Positions 1-6,602 of a stretch of DNA of 12,041 bases are shown here, piece by piece (positions within the stretch are counted from its first letter, which is position 1; every line of letters starts with the position of its first letter). The notes beneath the pieces are model-generated. The model did no database searches. It had not been told where the DNA came from and saw nothing but the letters and a program-made list of their open reading frames with translations. The translations under genes were made by a program, and so were the position numbers. Origin of the DNA: Actinomycetota bacterium (GTDB lineage Bacteria > Actinomycetota > Actinomycetes > Streptosporangiales > Streptosporangiaceae); assembly GCA_003168295.1 (NCBI GenBank), contig PMST01000189.1, forward strand, positions 1,128 to 13,168. The letters are read 5' to 3'.

Positions 1-1249
1 GTATCCGGAGCTTGACGAACAGGCCGATCCCCTTCAGCAGCACGAAGGTGACCACCGAGTCCCAGATGATGATCGTGAGCGCGGCGCCGGCCTGGATGGC
101 CAGCTGCTTCGGGTGCCCGTAGAACAACCCGGCGCCAGATATCGAAGGATTCTTGCCCAGTCCGAGGTACTCGATCATCTTCGGATCAGCCAGCAGGCCG
201 ACCAGCAGACCACCAAACAACCCGGCGATGCCGTGTGTATACACCACACCGAGCGCATCGTCGACCTTATTAAACGGCCATACGTACTTCGGCAGCGTGT
301 ACCAGGCCACCCAGACGACCGAGGAGCAGACCAGCCCGATCACGATGGCACCGAGGCCGTTCACGTAGCCGGCCGCCGGTGTGATGCCGACCAGGCCGCA
401 GATCAAGCCGTTGAGGCCGCCGAGGAAGGTCGCCTTCTTCTCCTTGCTCAGGAACATGTCCATGAAGATCCAGGTCATCATGGCCACGGCCGTCGCGAGG
501 TTGGTGTTGATGACGGCGGCGCCGGCGTCCTGGCTGGCAAAGTAGGGGTCACCGCCGTTGAAGCCGTTCCAGCCGAGCCACAAGATTCCGGCGCCGACCG
601 CGACGAACAGCAGGTTGTTCGGGATGGCCCGCTCGCGGTCACGCTTGAGCCTGGGCCCGATCACCCAGGCCGCGGTGAAGCCTGACACGCCCGCAGCCAG
701 GTGGATGACGTAGCCGCCGGAGAAGTCGAGCGCGCCCTTGCCCGCCCAGTAGCCGCCGCCCCACAGCATGAACGCGTTCACCGCGTAGGCGAACGTGATC
801 CAGAGCGGCACGAAAATCATCCAGGCCTTCAGGCTGATCCGGCCGAGGACGCTGCCGATGAACAAGATCGGCGTGATCGCCGCGAACACGAACTGGAAGT
901 ACACCAGCGACGACTCGGGGAACCTGAACGCGGGCATCAGGCCGTTGAGCAGCGGGATATTCGCCTGTCCCTGCTCGGCGGCGGCGCCGAGCACGGTCCG
1001 CGGATCACCTACAAACGTGCTGATCAGCGGGGTGCCGAAGCCCATCTTGAAGGCCCAGAGCACCCAGGTGATCAAGGTCAGGGCGAAGGTGGCGAACACC
1101 ATGATCACGGTGTTCATGGCCCACTTCTTCTGCACCAGGCCGCCGTACAGCACAGCCAGGGCCGGGATGGACATCAGCCCGACCAGCGTCGCCGCTGTCA
1201 TCTGCCAGGAGTTATCCCCTGAGCTAAGCCAGCTGGGATATGGATTCAC
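1..1249 (-). CDS. amt: Ammonium transporter Amt (C-terminus cut by window edge)
   Basis: Integral membrane channel of the Amt/MEP/Rh family that brings ammonium into the cell. The visible 416 codons give a highly hydrophobic protein with the family's landmarks: an N-terminal S-G-D-N-S-W stretch followed by a first membrane helix ending L-Y-G-G-L-V (residues 34-39), and both pore histidines, H183 in G-G-Y-V-I-H and H339 in Y-T-H-G-I-A-G. The sequence reaches the last membrane helix (T-F-V-L-L-K-G-I-G). Only the cytoplasmic tail that normally contacts the PII protein GlnK is missing, beyond position 1. I chose the GTG at 1249 because GGAGG (1254-1258) lies 4 bases upstream and the resulting short N-terminus fits the family. 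The next in-frame ATG (residue 17) would cut into helix 1. A GlnR-like operator lies about 100 bases upstream. In actinomycetes amt is often followed by glnK and glnD, which would lie outside the window. Confidence 0.96.
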   Translation of the reverse strand, partial: MNPYPSWLSSGDNSWQMTAATLVGLMSIPALAVLYGGLVQKKWAMNTVIMVFATFALTLITWVLWAFKMGFGTPLISTFVGDPRTVLGAAAEQGQANIPLLNGLMPAFRFPESSLVYFQFVFAAITPILFIGSVLGRISLKAWMIFVPLWITFAYAVNAFMLWGGGYWAGKGALDFSGGYVIHLAAGVSGFTAAWVIGPRLKRDRERAIPNNLLFVAVGAGILWLGWNGFNGGDPYFASQDAGAAVINTNLATAVAMMTWIFMDMFLSKEKKATFLGGLNGLICGLVGITPAAGYVNGLGAIVIGLVCSSVVWVAWYTLPKYVWPFNKVDDALGVVYTHGIAGLFGGLLVGLLADPKMIEYLGLGKNPSISGAGLFYGHPKQLAIQAGAALTIIIWDSVVTFVLLKGIGLFVKLRI

Positions 1250-1347
1250 TACGCCTCCATGGGGCAATTGGGCCTTCAGGGGTCCAACTTTTGCTGGCAA
1301 TACCCCGGCCGCTCCGTATTCCTGCAAGGCATGTGTCCCATGCGCGA

Positions 1348-1386
1348 GTTTCGGGAGTATTTCCCGTTTGTTACGCGGCCGGTAAC
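1348..1386 (-). promoter_or_regulatory. GlnR-like operator upstream of amt
   Basis: Read on the amt strand, three half-sites follow with exact 11-base spacing: GTAAC (1370-1374), six bases, GAAAT (1359-1363), six bases, GAAAC (1348-1352). This matches the actinobacterial GlnR consensus gTnAC-n6-GaAAC with one mismatch in the middle element. A fourth element, GTTAC (1382-1386), lies 12 bases further upstream and forms an inverted pair with GTAAC. GlnR is the global nitrogen regulator that activates amt under nitrogen limitation in Streptomyces and Mycobacterium. A weak promoter could lie just downstream (TTGCAG at 1322-1327, TATTGC at 1297-1302, 19-base spacer), which would put the operator in an activating position. 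The operator is well supported by pattern; the core promoter is only a guess. Confidence 0.65.
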
Positions 1387-1432
1387 GAGTGGCTGCGACG
1401 TTAACTTGACATGTCACTGCAGGTAGCCTGAC

Positions 1433-1451
1433 GGGCCGCTCGGAGCGGTCC
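1433..1451. other. Inverted repeat (stem-loop) upstream of amt
   Basis: The arms GGGCCGCT and AGCGGTCC flank a 3-base loop and can form eight pairs, one of them a G-U wobble when read on the plus strand. On the minus strand that pair becomes an A-C mismatch. No T-rich run follows on either strand, so it could be a weak structural element or a protein site. No specific function can be assigned. Confidence 0.3.
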
Positions 1452-1604
1452 GCGGTCAGTGAAACCCCTTGCCAGCAAGGCGATTCGTGCCGTGTCACGT
1501 TCCTGTAACAGAGACGAAAGTTGCCCTGGCGATAAAACGCCTTTTATCCGCCACACGAGGCCGGCAAGCTCGGCACGAGAGGCCACCCGGCCATAGTGGC
1601 GTAA

Positions 1605-1625
1605 CATCTCGCCATGCGCGAGATG
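1605..1625 (-). terminator. Perfect inverted repeat, candidate terminator of the GH3 transcript
   Basis: The arms CATCTCGC and GCGAGATG are exact complements, 8 base pairs around a 5-base loop, about 85 bases downstream of the GH3 stop codon. Intrinsic terminators without a clear U-tract are common in high-GC actinomycetes, and this is the best hairpin between the GH3 gene and amt. There is no T-run on the minus strand, so an operator or a recombination footprint is an equally possible reading. It also marks the end of the methyltransferase-like fragment. Confidence 0.35.
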
Positions 1626-1707
1626 GCGCTCGAATCAGGCGGTAGACCCCGTTGGTGACGAACCGCGTGTCCGGGCCGCTCGAGGCCGTCAGCGTCCCGG
1701 CGCTCCC
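1618..1707 (-). pseudogene. Probable fragment of an isoprenylcysteine-methyltransferase-like gene
   Basis: Just after the GH3 stop codon, in a different frame, about 30 codons read G-T-L-T-A-S-S-G-P, then R-F-V-T-N-G-V-Y-R-L-I-R-A-P-S-R. This resembles the conserved core of membrane ICMT-family methyltransferases (LT..P.P....LV..GVYR..RHP.Y), but the H of the RHP motif is replaced by A and the following Tyr by Arg. Third positions are almost all G or C up to about position 1633, then the bias is lost, and the resemblance stops inside the inverted repeat at 1605-1625. No start codon or upstream part of such a gene exists here, because the upstream bases encode the GH3 C-terminus in another frame. 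I infer a relic left by a deletion. The match is short and from memory, so chance resemblance cannot be excluded. Confidence 0.3.
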
Positions 1708-1709
1708 GG

Positions 1710-4226
1710 CTACGTAAGCTCGACGCGGGCGGCCAGCGGGAGGGACGCCGACGAGGGCCCCGCCGCGAGCGCGAAGGTGCCGGGCTCGAGCGTCCAGCCC
1801 GCGTCTGACCAGTGCTGGAAGGCGCGCTCGGGGATCCCGATCCCGACGTCGACCGTCTCGGTCGGGTCGGCCTCGACGACGGCGAAGCCGACCAGCCACT
1901 TGACCGGGCGTTCTACCGCCGAGTCCGGTCGGGACGCGTACACCTGGACGACCTCCCGGCCGCGCCGCGCCCCGGTGTTTCGCACCTGCACGCAGGCCGC
2001 CACCCGGAGGCCGCCGGGAGCGCCAGGAACGTTGCGGTCCACGGTGATCGAGTCATAGGACCAGGTCGTATAGCCGGTGCCGTGACCGAACGGATAGAGC
2101 GGCGCCCGGCCGTCACGGTCGTAGCCGCGGTAGCCGATGTTCGCGCCCTCGGTGTAAGCGAGCACGCCACCGTCCGGCTGGGTGGACAGCACCCCGGCCT
2201 CGCTCGCGGGCCACGTGGTGGGCAGCCGCCCGCCGGGCTCGGCGTCCCCGAGCAGGACGTCGGCGAGCGCGTGCCCGAACTCCTGGCCGCCGAACCAGGT
2301 CAGCAGCACCGCGGCTACCTCCTCGGTCCAGGGCATCAGGACCGGGGCGCCGGAGTTGACCACCACCACGGTCCGCGGGTTGGCCGCCGCGACCCGGCGG
2401 ACCAGTTCGTCTTGTCGTCCGGGCAGCGCCAGCGACGTACGGTCAAAGCCCTCGCTCTCCACCTCAGCCGTGGTGCCGACCACGACCACGGCCACGTCGC
2501 TGGCCGCCGCCAGCGAGACCGCGGCCTCGATCTCCTCGTCATCGGTGCCGTGCGGCACCTCCAGGCTGAGCTCGAGGAACGTGCCGATGCCCGCCATCGG
2601 CGAGGAATGCACATCGTGCTCGAGCAGGACAGAGACCGACTGGCCGACGGCCAGCTTGACCGGGGCCAGCTGCTGTGGAGGCGCCATCAGGGCCTCAACC
2701 ACGTCCGCGCCCTCGGGCAGCGACAGGGTGACATCGAGGACCTCGGCGCCGTCCACGAGCAACCGGAAATGCCCGAGCCCGGAGACACCAAGCTGATACT
2801 GGCCGGCGTCGGTGGCCCGGATCACGCAGCTGATCTCAAGCCGGACGACCGATTCCGCAGCGCCCGCCGCCCCGAATCCGCTCATCCACCGGAACGCGGC
2901 GCCCGCACGCCGCTCGGCTCCGGCCAGCTCACCGGAGGGAGCGAAGAACCGGACCTCGGTTCCCGGGCCGGTACCATCGGGTCGCAGCAGCCAGGGCGCG
3001 CGGGCCGCCGAGGTGCGCAGGTGCGCGAGGGCGCCCGGCGCGAACGCCACATCGAGACCGGCCGCCCGCAGGCCATCGAGCGGCGAGATCGTGTACGGCG
3101 GGAAGACGGTGGCGCTCCCGCCGCCGAGCGTCCTCGCGACTTCGGCGTTCGGCCCGATCACGGCCACCTGGCCGAGCCCGGAACGGTCAAGCGGAAGCAG
3201 GCCGGCGTGGCCGGCCAGCACGAAGGAAGCTGCCGCGGCGGCCCGCAGGTCCCGCGCGATCTCCGCAGGCCCGTACGCGCCCGAAGCGCCCGCTGGGTCC
3301 AGATGCGGCGCTGGGTCCAGCTGTGGCGCTGGGTCCAGGGCGCCGACGCGGGCGGCCAGGCGGAGGATGCGCACGACCTTGTCGTCGATCAAGGCCTCGT
3401 CAACCAGGCCGTCCGCCACGGCCACGGTCAGCGCGTCACCCCATGGGCCGAACTGGCTGGCCGGGCCCGGCATGGCCAGGTCGAGAGCCGCGTTCGCGGC
3501 GGCCACGGTAGAGCGGGTGGCGGTCCAGTCCGACACGACCAGCCCGTCGAAGCCCCAGTCGTCGTACAGGATCTCGCGCAGCAGCGGGCTCTCGGTCATC
3601 GTCGTCCCGTTGACCTCGTTGTAGGACGCCATCACGGCCCACACGCCCGCTTCCCGCACGATGGCCTCGAACGGCGCCAGGTAGAGCTCGCGCAGGGTCC
3701 GCTCGTCGATCTGGACGTCGACCGTCATCCGCTCGGTCTCTGAGTCGTTGCCGACGAAGTGCTTGACGCATCCCGCGACGCCGGCCGCCTGAAGCCCCCG
3801 CACGTAAGCGATCCCGATCCGCGCGGTGAGCAGCGGATCCTCGGAGAAGCACTCGAAGTGCCTGCCGCCGTAAGGGCTCCGGTGCAGGTTCACCGTAGGG
3901 GCGAGCAGCACGTCGACTTCCTTGCGCCGGGCCTGGTTCGCCAGCAGGGCGCCGATGCCCTCGACCCGGTCGCAGTCCCAGGTGGCAGCCAGCGCCGTCG
4001 GCGACGGCACGTTCGCGGAGGTATCGCGCTCGTCCCAGGTCTCGCCGCGTACCCCGGCCGGGCCGTCGGAGAAAACCGCCCGGCGCAGCCCGGCGTCGGG
4101 TTCGGGGTAGAGCGCCCAGAAGTCCGCTCCGGTCAGCAGCCGGACCTTCTGCTCCAGCGAGAGTCGGGCGACCCGGGCCCGCAACTCGGCTTCTCCGGGG
4201 ACGAAGGCGCCGTTCACAGTACTCAC
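1710..4226 (-). CDS. GH3 family beta-glycosidase with inserted PA14 domain
   Basis: Retaining glycoside hydrolase of family 3, most likely a beta-glucosidase, 838 residues. The N-terminal barrel (about 20-295) carries S-D-G-P (D54), K155-H156, and the nucleophile D233 in V-V-S-D-W. A linker with three D-P-A repeats (298-311) leads to the alpha/beta sandwich. This is interrupted by a PA14-like beta domain (about 405-560) and resumes at 565 with E-S-E-G-F-D-R (590-596), which holds the acid/base glutamate, probably E592. A fibronectin-III-like domain (about 735-838) closes the protein. This order is that of PA14-containing GH3 enzymes such as yeast BglI. There is no signal peptide, so it should act in the cytoplasm on imported or endogenous glycosides. 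The GTG start lies 1 base after the dehydrogenase stop. A second GTG at 4217 is better spaced from GAGG and may be the true start, 3 residues shorter. The exact sugar and aglycone cannot be read from sequence. Confidence 0.93.
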   Translation of the reverse strand: MSTVNGAFVPGEAELRARVARLSLEQKVRLLTGADFWALYPEPDAGLRRAVFSDGPAGVRGETWDERDTSANVPSPTALAATWDCDRVEGIGALLANQARRKEVDVLLAPTVNLHRSPYGGRHFECFSEDPLLTARIGIAYVRGLQAAGVAGCVKHFVGNDSETERMTVDVQIDERTLRELYLAPFEAIVREAGVWAVMASYNEVNGTTMTESPLLREILYDDWGFDGLVVSDWTATRSTVAAANAALDLAMPGPASQFGPWGDALTVAVADGLVDEALIDDKVVRILRLAARVGALDPAPQLDPAPHLDPAGASGAYGPAEIARDLRAAAAASFVLAGHAGLLPLDRSGLGQVAVIGPNAEVARTLGGGSATVFPPYTISPLDGLRAAGLDVAFAPGALAHLRTSAARAPWLLRPDGTGPGTEVRFFAPSGELAGAERRAGAAFRWMSGFGAAGAAESVVRLEISCVIRATDAGQYQLGVSGLGHFRLLVDGAEVLDVTLSLPEGADVVEALMAPPQQLAPVKLAVGQSVSVLLEHDVHSSPMAGIGTFLELSLEVPHGTDDEEIEAAVSLAAASDVAVVVVGTTAEVESEGFDRTSLALPGRQDELVRRVAAANPRTVVVVNSGAPVLMPWTEEVAAVLLTWFGGQEFGHALADVLLGDAEPGGRLPTTWPASEAGVLSTQPDGGVLAYTEGANIGYRGYDRDGRAPLYPFGHGTGYTTWSYDSITVDRNVPGAPGGLRVAACVQVRNTGARRGREVVQVYASRPDSAVERPVKWLVGFAVVEADPTETVDVGIGIPERAFQHWSDAGWTLEPGTFALAAGPSSASLPLAARVELT
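3291..3344. repeat. Three in-frame 18-base repeats in the GH3 linker
   Basis: Three adjacent 18-base units begin CGCTGGGTCCAG on the plus strand (3291, 3309, 3327). The first two differ at only two bases; the third diverges in its last six. On the coding strand they encode L-D-P-A-P-(Q/H) type units in the linker between the barrel and the sandwich domain. The length is a multiple of three, so copy-number change alters only the linker length. Confidence 0.85.
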
Positions 4227-4227
4227 C

Positions 4228-5406
4228 TCACCGGGCAGGCAGGTTGACGAGGGACCCCAGCGCGGCCCGGTGCGCGTCTGCGGTGCCGAAGGCGATCGAG
4301 TCCGCCTTGGCGCGCTTCAAGTACAGGTGCGCGGGATGTTCCCAGGTGAAGCCGATACCACCGTGCAACTGCACGCATTCCTGCGCGGCGTGCACCGCGA
4401 CCTCCGAACAGTAGGCCTGGGCGAGCGCCACCGCCACCTTGGCGTCAGGATCGTCCGTGGCCAGGCAGGCCGCCGCGTACCTGGCCGCCGCACGCGCCTG
4501 GGTGACCTCCACCCACAGGTCGGCCAGCCGATGCTTGAGCGCCTGGAAAGACCCGATGGGCCGGGCGAACTGGCGGCGTTCCTTGACGTACCCGACGGTC
4601 ATGTCCAGGCACTGCTGGGCCAGACCGACCTGCTCGGAAGCCAGCACGCCCGCGCCCGCGGCCAGCGCCACGTCGACGGCCCGCGAGGCCACCGGCCCGG
4701 ACGCGATCAGCATGGCAGGCGCGTCGTCAAAGGACAGGTCGCACAGCTGCCTGGTCATGTCCAGCGACACCACCGGCCGCTTCGCCACCCCCGATGCCGC
4801 CACGTCGACCAGGTACAGACCGCGCGGCACGCCATCGGCCGGCACCAGCAGCAGGCCGGCGGGCAGCGCGTCGGCGACGCCGGTGACCATACCGCGCAGC
4901 CGGGCTATCCCCTCCGTCGCGTCACCGGGCCTGGTTCCGGCCAGCCGGACCGAGGTCGGGTAACTGGCGCCGGGCGCGGTCGCGAACGGGATCGCCAGCG
5001 CCGCCGTCGTGTCGCCGTCGGCCAGCCGGCCGAGCAGGTCCGCCACGGCCCTTACCGAGGCGGACGTCTCCTCGGCACCGGCCCTAACGCTCAGCAGGGC
5101 GGCCGTGGCGACGACGGCGCTACCGAGGAAGGGCACCGGGGCGACGGAGGCGGCCAGCGCTTCCGCGGCGGCCGCCGCCTCCCGGTAGCTGGCACCGGCC
5201 CCGCCGTAGCCTTCCGGTATCAGCAGCCCGGCGCAGCCCAGATCCGCGGCGACACTGGCCCACAAGCCCTCGTCGTAGGTCTGGCCGGATTCCGTGCGGG
5301 CCAGCGCCTTATCCAGGCCGCCCCGGTCGGCAAGCAGAGAGCTCAGGCTGTCAGCTAGGGCCCGTTCGGCATCAGAAGAAAGCAGATCGGGCAGGGCCTC
5401 GCTCAT
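4228..5406 (-). CDS. Acyl-CoA dehydrogenase-like subunit lacking the catalytic Glu
   Basis: A 392-residue acyl-CoA dehydrogenase-fold protein, probably the structural or FAD-sharing subunit of a heteromeric enzyme. It has the family's C-terminal helical domain with E-R-R-Q-F-A-R-P-I-G-S-F-Q (276-288) and Q-L-H-G-G-I-G-F-T-W-E-H (346-357). The middle beta domain is degenerate, without the usual TEP..GSD flavin motif. At the place where E-G-T carries the catalytic base in medium-chain type enzymes, this protein has F373 in A-F-G-T. In actinobacterial alpha2beta2 dehydrogenases (the FadE/ChsE pairs of sterol catabolism) one partner has lost the glutamate in the same way. The ATG start overlaps the stop of the upstream partner by 4 bases (ATGA), with AGGA 9 bases upstream, so 1:1 translation is likely. 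The GH3 gene follows after 1 base. The substrate is unknown; a CoA-activated sterol or terpenoid side chain or a long acyl chain are candidates. Confidence 0.92.
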   Translation of the reverse strand: MSEALPDLLSSDAERALADSLSSLLADRGGLDKALARTESGQTYDEGLWASVAADLGCAGLLIPEGYGGAGASYREAAAAAEALAASVAPVPFLGSAVVATAALLSVRAGAEETSASVRAVADLLGRLADGDTTAALAIPFATAPGASYPTSVRLAGTRPGDATEGIARLRGMVTGVADALPAGLLLVPADGVPRGLYLVDVAASGVAKRPVVSLDMTRQLCDLSFDDAPAMLIASGPVASRAVDVALAAGAGVLASEQVGLAQQCLDMTVGYVKERRQFARPIGSFQALKHRLADLWVEVTQARAAARYAAACLATDDPDAKVAVALAQAYCSEVAVHAAQECVQLHGGIGFTWEHPAHLYLKRAKADSIAFGTADAHRAALGSLVNLPAR

Positions 5407-6602
5407 CGGGGCAGGTCCTTCCAGGGGACGTCTTTGTCGACACGGGGCTCGGACGGCAGGCCGAGCACGCGCTCGGCGATGATGTTGCGCAGGATCTCTG
5501 AGGTGCCGCCCTCGATCGAGTTGCCGCGGGCGCGCAGGTAGCGGTAGCCGGGACCGCGGCCGAAGAAGTTCGCGTGTTCCGGGCGGCGCATGGTCCAGTC
5601 GTCGTAGCGCAGGCCGTCACGGCCGGCCAGCTCGACCTCGAAACCGGATATTTCCTGATTGAGACGGGCGAAGACCAGCTTGGCGGCGGAACCTTCAGGT
5701 CCGGGTTTGCCCGCGGCGAGCTGCTGGCGCAGCCGTTCCGACGCCAGCCGGGCCACCTCGGCCTCGGTCCACAGTCGCAGCAGCCGGTCGTGCAGGCCCG
5801 GCGTGCGCAGCTCGGGGCGGGAGCGCCAGGTCCGGACCGTCGGCTCGATCATGCCGCTATCCCGCGGCACCGCGCGGGACGAGCCGATGCTGACCCGCTC
5901 GCTCATCAGCGTGGCGTTGGCCACCTTCCAGCCCTCGCCGACCTGGCCGATCCGGTCCGCGTCGGGGATTCGCACGTCGGTCAGGAACACCTCGTTGAAC
6001 TCGGCCTCGCCGGTGAGCTGACGCAACGGCCTGACGTCCACGCCGGGCGCGGTCATGTCCACGGAGAAGTAGGTGAGCCCCTGGTGTTTAGGCACGTCAG
6101 GGTCGGTGCGGGTGAGCAGCAGCCCGCGCCGGGCCTGGTGCGCCTGGGAAGTCCACACCTTCTGCCCGGAGACAATCCACCCTTGGTCGTCCCGTACCGC
6201 GCGGGTGGCCAGCGCGGCCAGGTCGCTACCCGCGCCTGGTTCGCTGAACAGCTGGCACCAGATTTCCTCGGCCGTCCAGAGCTTACGCAGCCAGCGTTTC
6301 TGCTGCTCGTCGTCGCCGTACGCGAGGATGGTCGGGGCCGCCATGCCCAGCCCGATGCCGTTGCGCTCGGGGTCGTTGGCCGGCGCGCCCGCGGCCGCGA
6401 ATTCGGCGTCGACGACACCCTGCAGCGTGCGGGAGACGCCGAGACCGCCGAGGCCTTCCGGGTAGTGCACCCAGGCCAGGCCCGCGTCGAAGCGCGCGTT
6501 GAGGAAATCCTGCTTGCCCAGCTGGGCCGGGTCGTGAGAGGCCAGGAACGCCCGGACCCGTTCGGCGAGCGCGTCCGGCGTGATCTGGCCCCCCGTCAGC
6601 AC
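5403..6602 (-). CDS. Acyl-CoA dehydrogenase, catalytic subunit (FadE-like)
   Basis: FAD-dependent enzyme that introduces an alpha,beta double bond into an acyl-CoA; 399 residues. Visible features: the flavin-binding Q-L-F-S-E-P-G-A-G-S-D-L-A (117-129), W-I-V-S-G-Q-K-V-W-T-S (142-152) of the middle beta domain, and the catalytic base E364 in S-I-E-G-G-T-S-E-I. The C-terminus (A-E-R-V-L-G-L-P-x-E-P-R-V-D-K-D-x-P-W) is the tail usual in actinobacterial FadE proteins of this class. The start is a GTG (6600-6602) with GGAGG six bases upstream. It overlaps the SDR stop codon by 7 bases, and its own stop overlaps the next subunit by 4. The pairing with a Glu-less partner points to an alpha2beta2 enzyme whose catalytic chain is this one. 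The chain length or ring specificity cannot be inferred. Confidence 0.94.
   Translation of the reverse strand: MLTGGQITPDALAERVRAFLASHDPAQLGKQDFLNARFDAGLAWVHYPEGLGGLGVSRTLQGVVDAEFAAAGAPANDPERNGIGLGMAAPTILAYGDDEQQKRWLRKLWTAEEIWCQLFSEPGAGSDLAALATRAVRDDQGWIVSGQKVWTSQAHQARRGLLLTRTDPDVPKHQGLTYFSVDMTAPGVDVRPLRQLTGEAEFNEVFLTDVRIPDADRIGQVGEGWKVANATLMSERVSIGSSRAVPRDSGMIEPTVRTWRSRPELRTPGLHDRLLRLWTEAEVARLASERLRQQLAAGKPGPEGSAAKLVFARLNQEISGFEVELAGRDGLRYDDWTMRRPEHANFFGRGPGYRYLRARGNSIEGGTSEILRNIIAERVLGLPSEPRVDKDVPWKDLPR

Larger units (their letters stand above)
1250..1709. other. Non-coding region between the GH3 gene and amt
   Basis: About 460 bases without a convincing intact gene. From right to left it holds a short stretch with coding-like base composition (a probable methyltransferase gene fragment, 1618-1707), a perfect inverted repeat (1605-1625), a small 6-base inverted repeat CCTTGC/GCAAGG (1467-1480), a stem with one G-T wobble (1433-1451), a 10-base palindrome TGACATGTCA (1407-1416), the GlnR-like operator (1348-1386) and the amt leader. 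A 68-codon minus-strand reading frame at 1401-1607 has no ribosome binding site, no recognisable family and a base composition unlike the neighbouring genes, so I do not call it. Confidence 0.7.

Noticed and set aside
113..1222. Plus-strand open frames of 190 and 173 codons opposite amt.
   Set aside because: The minus strand here is an unmistakable ammonium transporter; the plus frames are polar, repetitive in composition and lack any family features.
1249..1260. A three-codon frame (ATG GAG GCG TAG) whose stop overlaps the amt GTG start.
   Set aside because: The ATG has no ribosome binding site, and its GGAGG is explained as the amt ribosome site; most likely coincidence.
1406..1434. A perfect TTGACA on the plus strand at 1406-1411, suggesting a rightward promoter.
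   Set aside because: There is no -10-like box 16-18 bases downstream and no plus-strand gene to express; TAGCCT occurs only 12-13 bases away.
1401..1607. A 68-codon minus-strand frame in the amt leader region.
   Set aside because: No ribosome site and no recognised family; its end overlaps the palindrome near the GlnR-like site and its base use is unlike the real genes around it.
1812..3743. A 643-codon open frame on the plus strand opposite the GH3 gene.
   Set aside because: It is a mirror of a high-GC gene: its composition is rich in Arg, Gly, His and Asp without any recognisable domain, while the minus strand encodes a complete GH3 enzyme with catalytic motifs.
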